NCBI GenBank assembly: GCA_013820975.1
Contig: JACDHQ010000133.1
Location: 1-6,336, forward strand
Direction of reading: 5' to 3'
Source of the DNA: Gemmatimonadaceae bacterium
Lineage (GTDB): Bacteria > Gemmatimonadota > Gemmatimonadetes > Gemmatimonadales > Gemmatimonadaceae
DNA: 6,336 bases
Position 1 is the stretch's first letter, and each line of letters opens with the position of its first letter. Shown here piece by piece: positions 1 through 4,846 of the stretch. A model generated the notes under the pieces. That model was not told the origin of the DNA. It worked only from the letters and a program-made list of their open reading frames with translations, and did not search any database. A program made the position numbers and the translations under genes.

Positions 1-5
1 CCTCG

Positions 6-63
6 GGCTCCCAGTTCCCTACCGTCCGTCGTTCCCCCACCCCCGGCTCCCGGCTCCCTACCG
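6..63. repeat. Pair of 19-bp imperfect direct repeats
   Basis: Two copies of a 19-bp unit lie at 6-24 and 45-63, agreeing at 17 of 19 positions (they differ at 13/52 and 15/54). The period is 39 bp. The copies read GGCTCCC..., ending in TCCCTACCG, on the plus strand and are separated by a C-rich stretch. They fill the space immediately 3' of the paaB stop codon and may continue past the left edge. No gene is visible in 1-67. This could be a local tandem duplication or part of a dispersed intergenic repeat family. Confidence 0.6.
34..58 (-). other. G-rich tract, possible G-quadruplex, 3' of paaB
   Basis: On the minus strand, which is the paaB sense strand, this stretch has four G-runs (complements of C-runs at 56-58, 49-51, 40-44 and 34-38) separated by loops of 4, 4 and 1 bases. 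That fits the usual G3+N1-7 quadruplex pattern. It begins 9 bases after the paaB stop codon. Its core CGGGGGTGGGGG (34-45) recurs exactly in the tract after the crotonase gene on the opposite strand. Folding is inferred from pattern only. Confidence 0.45.
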
Positions 64-67
64 CTGT

Positions 68-421
68 TCATACGCCGCGCACCCCGCGTGGCACGCGGTA
101 GAACTGCGGGTGACGGTATGCCTTGTCGTTCGCCGGATCGAAGAAGGGGCCGACATCCTCGGGCGTGCTCGCCGTGATGGTCACCGCCGGCACGACCCAG
201 AGGCTGATCGCCTCGTTGCGGCGCGAGTACACATCGCGTGCGTTCTGCAGCGCATGCTCGGCGTCGGTCGCGTGCACGCTGCCGGCATGCACATGCGGCG
301 CGCCCTGCTTCTCCTGGGCGAAGACCTCCCAGAGCGGCCACTGCGAATCAGCAGTCGAGCGACGGGAGTCGGGCGCGCCTTCACCCACCGAGTCGGGGAG
401 TGGGGCCGAGGCCGTGGCCAT
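68..421 (-). CDS. paaB: 1,2-phenylacetyl-CoA epoxidase, subunit PaaB
   Basis: Small non-catalytic subunit of the PaaABC(D)E ring 1,2-phenylacetyl-CoA epoxidase, which oxygenates phenylacetyl-CoA in the cytoplasm at the start of aerobic phenylacetate breakdown. The 117-residue product has the family core almost end to end: WPLWEVFAQEKQG, then HVHAGSVHA, ALQNARDVYSRR, SLWVV, FFDPA and YRHPQFYRVP, in the same order as E. coli PaaB as I remember it. E. coli PaaB is about 95 residues. The excess here is an N-terminal tail of roughly 27 residues rich in Ala, Ser and Asp before WPLWEVF. The ATG at 421 is chosen because it overlaps the paaA stop as TGATG and has GAGG seven bases upstream. The reading frame stays open upstream inside paaA, but that part is shadow. 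paaC would be expected next to the left and is outside the window. Confidence 0.95.
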   Translation of the reverse strand: MATASAPLPDSVGEGAPDSRRSTADSQWPLWEVFAQEKQGAPHVHAGSVHATDAEHALQNARDVYSRRNEAISLWVVPAVTITASTPEDVGPFFDPANDKAYRHPQFYRVPRGVRGV

Positions 422-1407
422 CAGGCGGCCTCGGTCTGCTTCCGGTGTGCGTGCTTCTCGGCGTATGCCGTCGCGGCCGCACGCACCCACGCGCCCTCGT
501 CATGCGCCTTGTTGCGCGCCGCGAGCCGCTCGCGGTTGCAGGGGCCCTCCCCCTTCACGACGCGCCAGAACTCATCCCAGTCGATCGGCCCCGTCTCCCA
601 GTTCTTCGTCTCCTCGTTGAATACGAGATCGGGATCGGGAACCGTAAGGCCCACGGCCCGCGCCTGCGGGATGGTGAGGTTGATGAAGCGCTGCCGCAAC
701 TCGTCGTTGGTGAAGCGCTTCACCCGCCACCGGAGGAGGCTGTCGGAGTTCGGCGAATCCTTGTCGTGGGGCCCGAACATCATGAGCGACGGCCACCACC
801 AGCGATCGACGGCATCCTGCACCATCGCCTTCTGCTCGGGCGTGCCGTCCTGCGAGAGGTGCGCGACCAGCTCGAAGCCCTGACGCTTGTGGAAGTTCTC
901 CTCCTTGCAGATCCGGATCATCGCGCGGGCATAGGGACCGTACGACGCCTTGGCGAGGACCGTCTGGTTGACGATCGCCGCGCCGTCCACGAGCCAGCCG
1001 ATCACGCCGACGTCCGCGTACGTGATCGTCGGGTAGTTGAAGATGCTCGAGTACTTCGCCTTGCCGCTCAGCAGCTGCTCGACGAGCTCATGGCGGTCCA
1101 CCCCCAGGGTCTCGGTCCCGCAGTAGATGTAGAGCCCGTGCCCGGCTTCGTCCTGCACCTTGGACAGCAGGATCATCTTTCGCCGGAGGCTCGGCGCGCG
1201 CGTGATCCAGTTGCCCTCGGGCAGCATCCCCACGACCTCGGAATGCGCATGCTGGCTCATCATGCGGACCAGTTGCTGCCGGTACTTCTCCGGCATCCAG
1301 TCCTTCGGCTCGATCGACTCGCCATTCGCGATACGCGCCTCGAAGGCGGCGATGCGATCGGCGCTTTCCGGCTCGGTGGCCGGGGGGCGTGAGACGGGAG
1401 AAGTCAT
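421..1407 (-). CDS. paaA: 1,2-phenylacetyl-CoA epoxidase, catalytic subunit PaaA
   Basis: Catalytic, carboxylate-bridged diiron subunit of phenylacetyl-CoA epoxidase, which converts phenylacetyl-CoA to the ring 1,2-epoxide using oxygen and electrons delivered by PaaE. At 328 residues it is slightly longer than E. coli PaaA (about 309), the surplus being a Pro/Ser-rich N-terminal leader of about 17 residues. Visible family motifs are SQHAHSEVVGMLPEGNW (residues 51-67), APSLRRK (71-77), KVQDEAGHG (83-91, with the EXXH ligand pair E87 and H90), and KEENFHKRQGFEL (168-180, with a second EXXH pair E170 and H173). These fit an intact diiron site. The start at 1407 is the first ATG of the frame, with GAGGA about 12 bases upstream, a longer spacing than ideal. 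It heads a leftward operon with paaB (1-base overlap) and lies back to back with the crotonase gene. Confidence 0.97.
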   Translation of the reverse strand: MTSPVSRPPATEPESADRIAAFEARIANGESIEPKDWMPEKYRQQLVRMMSQHAHSEVVGMLPEGNWITRAPSLRRKMILLSKVQDEAGHGLYIYCGTETLGVDRHELVEQLLSGKAKYSSIFNYPTITYADVGVIGWLVDGAAIVNQTVLAKASYGPYARAMIRICKEENFHKRQGFELVAHLSQDGTPEQKAMVQDAVDRWWWPSLMMFGPHDKDSPNSDSLLRWRVKRFTNDELRQRFINLTIPQARAVGLTVPDPDLVFNEETKNWETGPIDWDEFWRVVKGEGPCNRERLAARNKAHDEGAWVRAAATAYAEKHAHRKQTEAA

Positions 1408-1485
1408 GGGTGAATATTATCCTCGCTGGTAGATTCCCGGCTAGCGCCAGGCACGACCTGTCCCACCACCGCCTCGTCACGCCCG
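1408..1485. promoter_or_regulatory. Divergent intergenic region, paaA / crotonase gene
   Basis: This 78-bp gap between two outward-reading genes must hold the promoter of paaA and probably that of the crotonase gene. The only AT-rich stretch is TGAATATTAT at 1411-1420. TATTAT (1415-1420) resembles a -10 box for the plus strand, but I find no matching -35 hexamer on either strand, and no convincing long palindrome for a PaaR- or PaaX-like repressor. Promoter identity is therefore positional inference. Confidence 0.4.
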
Positions 1486-2268
1486 ATGACCAACGCCGCT
1501 TCGTCGAACGTTCCCGATTCCGGTGAGGTGCGAACGAGCACCGCCGACGGCATCGCCACCGTCTCCTTCTACCATCCAAAGGGCAATTCGCTCCCCGGAG
1601 CCCTTCTTCGGGCGATCGCGGGCGCAGTGGAGGCCGCAGGAGCAGACGCAACCGTGCGAGTGATCGTCCTGCGGAGCGAGGGTGCGGGGCCCTTCTGCGC
1701 CGGCGCGTCCTTCGATGAGCTCATGCGGATCGAGGACTCGGCGACGGGGCAGCATTTCTTCGCGGGCTTCGCCACGCTCATCCTCGCGATGCGCCGCTGC
1801 CCCTGCCCCATCGTCACCCGCGTGCACGGAAAGGTGGCAGGCGGCGGTGTCGGGATCGTCGCCGCGTCGGACTACGTGGTCGCGGTTCGCAAGGCGTCGC
1901 TCCGGTTGAGCGAGCTTGCCGTCGGCATCGGTCCCTTCGTCGTCGGGCCGGTGATCGAGCGCCGCACGGGTCCGGGGGCGTTCGCGGCGATGGCGCTCGA
2001 TGCCCAGTGGCGCGACGCCGAGTGGGGCGAGCGCTTCGGGCTGTACGCCCAGGTGCACGAGACGGAACAGGAGCTCGACGCCGCCGTCACGTCGCTGTCC
2101 AGTGAGCTCGCCCGCGCCAATCCCGAGGCGACGCGGCTGCTCAAGCAGGTATTCTGGCAGGGAACGGACGAGTGGGATGCCCTGCTCGCCGAACGCGCCG
2201 CGATGAGCGGACGGCTGGTGCTGTCGGACCACACGCGGCGTGCGATCGCGGCATTCAATAACCGATGA
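1486..2268 (+). CDS. Enoyl-CoA hydratase/isomerase (crotonase) family protein
   Basis: Crotonase-superfamily enzyme of 260 residues, the normal family length, acting on a CoA thioester in the cytoplasm. Residues 22-32 (GIATVSFYHPK) form the usual first strand. GAGPFCAGASFDEL (66-79) is the first oxyanion-hole segment, with Ser75 where Asp is common. HGKVAGGGVGIVAASDY (114-130) is the second. LSELAVGIGPFVVGP (141-155) follows. By spacing from the GGG motif, the position of rat Glu144 is Gly123, whereas the Glu164 equivalent, 20 residues on, is Glu143. With a single catalytic acid the enzyme may be an isomerase, or a non-hydratase member, rather than a classical hydratase. It is divergent from paaA, so a role in phenylacetate or related acyl-CoA catabolism is plausible, comparable to PaaF or PaaG, but not proven. 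No Shine-Dalgarno sequence is visible before ATG 1486; a GTG at 1528 is an alternative start. Confidence 0.85.
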   Translation: MTNAASSNVPDSGEVRTSTADGIATVSFYHPKGNSLPGALLRAIAGAVEAAGADATVRVIVLRSEGAGPFCAGASFDELMRIEDSATGQHFFAGFATLILAMRRCPCPIVTRVHGKVAGGGVGIVAASDYVVAVRKASLRLSELAVGIGPFVVGPVIERRTGPGAFAAMALDAQWRDAEWGERFGLYAQVHETEQELDAAVTSLSSELARANPEATRLLKQVFWQGTDEWDALLAERAAMSGRLVLSDHTRRAIAAFNNR

Positions 2269-2275
2269 GACGGTC

Positions 2276-2317
2276 GGGGGTCGGGGGTGGGGGGGCCCGG
2301 CGGGTCCCCGGGCCGGG
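2276..2317 (+). other. G-rich tract with small GC hairpin after the crotonase gene
   Basis: Starting 7 bases after the crotonase stop, the sense strand has G-runs at 2276-2280, 2283-2287, 2289-2295, 2302-2304, 2310-2312 and 2315-2317, so a quadruplex is possible. Inside it, GGCCCGG (2294-2300) and CCGGGCC (2308-2314) form a perfect 7-bp stem around a 7-base loop. No T-run follows, so it is not a standard terminator. The 12-mer CGGGGGTGGGGG at 2282-2293 is identical to the one found 3' of paaB on that gene's sense strand. Confidence 0.45.
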
Positions 2318-2357
2318 TCCGACCGCCGCGCAGCCGCAGCCCCCTGAAACCGACGAA

Positions 2358-2385
2358 GGGCGCCGGCACCGTATTGCCGACGCCC
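2358..2385 (-). terminator. Terminator-like hairpin between convergent genes
   Basis: GGGCGCCGGCA (2358-2368) pairs with TGCCGACGCCC (2375-2385) around a 6-base loop. The single mismatch (2363 against 2380) is C with A in plus-strand RNA but G with U in minus-strand RNA. The stem is therefore fully paired only in a transcript of the lipoprotein gene, which ends 22 bases upstream on that strand. The minus-strand sequence after the stem starts TTCGTCGGTTTC, only mildly U-rich. It may also slow transcripts of the crotonase gene from the other side. Confidence 0.5.
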
Positions 2386-2407
2386 GTCCGCCCCCCGGCG
2401 CGTACCC

Positions 2408-2641
2408 TTACGGACGCCGCGTCGTGTCGCGGGCGCCGCCGCGAATCACGTTGGTGTCGGTGGTGATGGTCCTTTCGGTGACCAGCGTATCGATCGTGGG
2501 GACAGCCATCGGCACGCTGATCGTGTCAATACCCGGCATCGTCGTCGTGTCGGCCGTCGTGGTCGAATCGTCGCCGCTGGCGCACGCTGCGGCAGCCACC
2601 AGCGCGAATGAAGCGATTCCGGTCCTGAGAAGTGCACGCAT
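2408..2641 (-). CDS. Small Thr-rich putative lipoprotein, function unknown
   Basis: I do not recognise this 77-residue protein. It begins with a short basic n-region (MRALLR), a hydrophobic stretch (GIASFALVAAAA) and Cys20 in an AAAC lipobox. That predicts a lipoprotein cut before Cys20, although Leu or Val is more usual at position -3. Residues 21 and 22 are Ala-Ser, with no Asp at +2, so outer-membrane sorting would be expected under the E. coli Lol rule, if that rule applies here. The mature part (about 57 residues) is low-complexity, with about one residue in three threonine, many Asp, and an Arg-rich end (GGARDTTRRP). No domain is visible. The ATG at 2641 is favoured over an upstream ATG at 2722 because it puts the signal peptide at the N terminus and has GGAGG seven bases before it. 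The 97-bp gap to the mutarotase gene should contain its promoter, but I cannot pick convincing -35/-10 boxes. Confidence 0.75.
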   Translation of the reverse strand: MRALLRTGIASFALVAAAACASGDDSTTTADTTTMPGIDTISVPMAVPTIDTLVTERTITTDTNVIRGGARDTTRRP

Positions 2642-2648
2642 TGCCGAT

Positions 2649-2653
2649 CCTCC
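2649..2653 (-). promoter_or_regulatory. Ribosome binding site of the lipoprotein gene
   Basis: GGAGG on the minus strand lies 7 bases before the ATG at 2641. This perfect Shine-Dalgarno core decides the start and is the strongest in the window; most other genes here have weak or buried sites. Confidence 0.8.
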
Positions 2654-2738
2654 GTTCGATTTGTTACCAGGGACGGGAATCCGCCCGGCGGTAAGTTGAA
2701 CCGTCGCGCTGGCTTCTAGCAAGCCTCGTTCCCGCGGC

Positions 2739-3644
2739 TTAGGTGACGGACTCGGCCCTGATTTCAGCCGTCAGGCAGTGCCACGCCGTCCACCGCTCGC
2801 CCGGAAGCACGACGATGGGCTGCTCGACGACCGCCGGCTCGACACACAGCATCCGGCGTGAGTCCCCTGACGGCATGTCACCGAGGGCCCCCTCGCCCTC
2901 CATGCCCGGGTTCCAGACGACCGCATCGCGGAACCCGGCTGCCTCGACGCCCAGCGTTCGCCCGCCATCGCGCACGGAGATTTGCCCCGGCGCCCCCGCG
3001 TAAACCCGATTCACCGCTCCAGTCACGCGAAGCACCGGCTCGTCCTGCACGGCGGGTACGCGAGTGATCGAGTCGCGGTACGGGTGGCCCTGGAGCCCCC
3101 ACACCTCCGCGCGGAATGCATCGTCAAGCGCGAGGTAGGTGTGCAGCGCGGCGGTGAACGCCATTGACGCGCTGCCGGTATTCTCGACGACCAGCGCCAG
3201 GTCGAGCGCGCGCGGCAGCAGCGTCACGCGCACCAGTGCGCGGAAGGCATGCGGCCAGAGTGCGCGGGTTGCGGGCGAGTCGACCAGCTCGAACCCGGCG
3301 GACGGGGCATGCGGGCTGCCGGGATCATGGGTCACCCGCGAGGCCGCATCCCACCGCTCGCTCACGGCCGGGAGCCCGTTCCCGGCATCCAACACCCGCC
3401 ACATGGCTGTTCGCGCAAAGCCATGCTTCGGCAACGGGCCTTCCGACGCGAACTGCGGAAAGATCACTGGAATGCCGCCGCGGATGGCGGCGCTCCCATC
3501 GAGGGCGGCCTCGCCGCTCAGGTACAGCTGCTCCCGTCCATTTGCGGTGCGCCACGACGTGACATGCGCCCCGAAGGGGTAAATGACCGCGCGTGACCCG
3601 TCCGCCGCGACCAGGCGCACGGGCTGCAGCCCGTGCGCGCTCAC
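2739..3644 (-). CDS. D-hexose-6-phosphate mutarotase (aldose 1-epimerase-like)
   Basis: Likely cytoplasmic glucose-6-phosphate 1-epimerase of the YeaD/YMR099C branch of the aldose 1-epimerase superfamily, interconverting alpha and beta anomers of hexose 6-phosphates. The 301-residue product (from GTG 3644) is of family length. Landmarks are FGAHVTSW (24-31), RGGIPVIFPQF (55-65), KHGFAR (73-78, His74), ALHTYLAL (166-173, His168), VVWNPG (242-247) and MLCVEPAVV (265-273, Glu269). Together these supply the expected His, His and Glu of the active site. The frame stays open upstream to 3935 but that part is an Arg-rich shadow of the kinase gene. GTG 3644 overlaps the kinase stop as GTGA. A GGAGG directly abuts the GTG, too close for good initiation, and is itself inside an inverted repeat; a second in-frame GTG at 3620 is the alternative. 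Translation is probably coupled to the upstream kinase gene. The real substrate is not settled by sequence. Confidence 0.88.
   Translation of the reverse strand: MSAHGLQPVRLVAADGSRAVIYPFGAHVTSWRTANGREQLYLSGEAALDGSAAIRGGIPVIFPQFASEGPLPKHGFARTAMWRVLDAGNGLPAVSERWDAASRVTHDPGSPHAPSAGFELVDSPATRALWPHAFRALVRVTLLPRALDLALVVENTGSASMAFTAALHTYLALDDAFRAEVWGLQGHPYRDSITRVPAVQDEPVLRVTGAVNRVYAGAPGQISVRDGGRTLGVEAAGFRDAVVWNPGMEGEGALGDMPSGDSRRMLCVEPAVVEQPIVVLPGERWTAWHCLTAEIRAESVT
3615..3638. promoter_or_regulatory. Perfect 24-bp palindrome at the mutarotase start
   Basis: The half-site GCGCACGGGCTG (3615-3626) is followed directly by its exact reverse complement (3627-3638). As RNA it would make a 10-bp stem with a TGCA loop; as DNA it is a symmetric site suited to a dimeric regulator. 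It covers codons 3-10 of the mutarotase reading frame and ends 3 bases short of the kinase stop codon. No U-run follows on the minus strand, so it is not an intrinsic terminator. A role in controlling initiation or mRNA stability is inference. Confidence 0.55.
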
Positions 3645-4846
3645 CCTCCGGCAGCCGGAGTGGCCCGACGCTCGGGAAAGGAGAACGCGAACACGGCCCC
3701 GTCGGGCGGAAACTCGGCCCAGGCACTGCCCCCGAGTGCCGTCGCCGTCTCGCGGACGATGCTGAGCCCCAGGCCGGTTCCCTCCGCATCCGTCACCGTC
3801 TCGTGTGCCCGGTAGAAATGCTGGAAGAGCGCATCGCGCTTTTCGGGGGGGACGCCCAGGCCGTTGTCGCGCACGCGGACGACGACCTCGCGACGCCCGT
3901 CCCGCTCTTCCAGCGCGCCCGAGACTTCTGCCCACCGTTCAGGCTTGGCGCGATCGGCGTACTTGATGGCGTTCGTGAGATAGTTGGTGAGGCACAGCTC
4001 GACGCCGGCCGCGTTCACCTCGACCTCCGGCATCGTGGGAGCGAGCCGCACGCTCACCCCCGCTGCCTCGGCCGTGTCGCGCAGCTGGCGAATCGACTCC
4101 TGCGCCGCGGCGGCGAGCAGGATGTTCCGCTGATGGCGCGCGCCGTGATCCTGCCGGGTGACGGTGAGGATATTGCTCACGGCGGCGTGCATCGCGCGCC
4201 CGTTCCGGCGAATGATGTCCACGAACCGTGCCCGCTCCTCGGCGGGCATGTCCGGGATCTCGTGCAGCACGTCACCGGCGCCGAGGACCGTTCCGATGAG
4301 GTTCTTGATCTCGTGGGACAGCGTGCGATTGAAGTAGCGGAGGCGCTCCTCACGCTCGCGAACCTGCACCGCCGCCAGCCGCAGGTAGTGCGTCGTCGTC
4401 GCCTGCTGGATGATCGCGATCGCGCGAAAGATCCGATGCCCGCAGGCGAGCAGCTCGCCCTTTTCGCACTGGGCCGGCATCGCATCCGCCTCGCGCGCGA
4501 GGTACGCGAACAGGATCCCCCCAAGGATCTCGTACTCCTTGAGGATCTCGTAGGCGTCGAAGCCCTGGGCGTAGCGGAGCGCACCGAGCTCCATCGCCTT
4601 CGCAACGACGGGCGCCTCGAAGTTGGTGGCGGCACTCGGGTCTTCCATGTACGCCGCGATGCCGTCGATCAGCATCGGCACGTGGTCGAGCAGTTCGCTC
4701 GTGGGGAAGATACGGTTGGGCTCTACCGTTACACGCGCGACGATGCGGTCGAGCCAACGCTGGGTCAGCTCGGCCCGCGAGTCGCGCAACCGAATGGCGA
4801 GCGCGCCTGCCAGCGGGCAGTCGTCGGAGAGGTCGTAGTCCGTCAT
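3641..4846 (-). CDS. Soluble histidine kinase with RsbRD-type N-terminal domain
   Basis: Cytoplasmic sensor histidine kinase of 401 residues with no membrane segment. Residues about 15-150 look like an RsbRD_N domain (ELTQRWLDRI, ELLDHVPMLIDGI, RYAQGFDAYEILKEYEIL), a helical sensory module also found in stressosome proteins. A charged helical linker (about 160-172) leads to a HisKA domain with phospho-acceptor His178 in LSHEIKN; Glu179 and Asn182 are the residues usually needed for transfer and phosphatase activity. The ATP-binding domain has an N-box NYLTNAIKY (288-296), a G1 box DNGLGV (327-332), an F-box FQHFYRA (341-347) and a G2 box GTGLGLSI (356-363), so it should be active. No receiver domain or response-regulator gene is visible nearby. 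The ATG at 4846 overlaps the dehydrogenase stop as ATGA; no clear ribosome site precedes it, which fits translational coupling. The frame is open further upstream to 5689, but that part is an Arg/Ala/Pro-rich shadow. The signal sensed is unknown. Confidence 0.9.
   Translation of the reverse strand: MTDYDLSDDCPLAGALAIRLRDSRAELTQRWLDRIVARVTVEPNRIFPTSELLDHVPMLIDGIAAYMEDPSAATNFEAPVVAKAMELGALRYAQGFDAYEILKEYEILGGILFAYLAREADAMPAQCEKGELLACGHRIFRAIAIIQQATTTHYLRLAAVQVREREERLRYFNRTLSHEIKNLIGTVLGAGDVLHEIPDMPAEERARFVDIIRRNGRAMHAAVSNILTVTRQDHGARHQRNILLAAAAQESIRQLRDTAEAAGVSVRLAPTMPEVEVNAAGVELCLTNYLTNAIKYADRAKPERWAEVSGALEERDGRREVVVRVRDNGLGVPPEKRDALFQHFYRAHETVTDAEGTGLGLSIVRETATALGGSAWAEFPPDGAVFAFSFPERRATPAAGG
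3646..3660 (-). promoter_or_regulatory. Inverted repeat burying the mutarotase Shine-Dalgarno
   Basis: On the minus strand CTCCGG, loop CTG, CCGGAG forms a 6-bp stem at the end of the kinase gene (last Pro-Ala-Ala-Gly codons). Its 3' arm contains most of the GGAGG that abuts the mutarotase GTG. The start codon thus sits in a short gap between this stem and the 24-bp palindrome. A ribosome finishing the kinase would open the stem. This is inference from sequence pairing. Confidence 0.45.

Noticed and set aside
238..1392. 384-codon open frame on the plus strand opposite paaA
   Set aside because: It is antisense to an unmistakable paaA, has an Arg/Leu/His-rich composition with no motif, and is the expected shadow in GC-rich DNA.
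1415..1420. TATTAT as a defined promoter -10 for the crotonase gene
   Set aside because: No acceptable -35 element at 16-18 bases upstream, so it is only mentioned within the intergenic feature.
2265..2699. Plus-strand open frame starting with ATGA overlap at the crotonase stop
   Set aside because: Although the overlap is suggestive, the product is Gly/Arg/Pro low complexity read through the G-rich tract and then antisense to the lipoprotein gene, which has a clear ribosome site.
2711..2725. GGCTT/AAGCC inverted repeat 14 bases after the mutarotase stop as a terminator
   Set aside because: The stem is only 5 bp with a 5-base loop and no U-run follows on the minus strand.
3645..3935. N-terminal extension of the mutarotase frame to 3935
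   Set aside because: Arg/Gly-rich shadow of the kinase C-terminal domain; the family fold begins just after GTG 3644.
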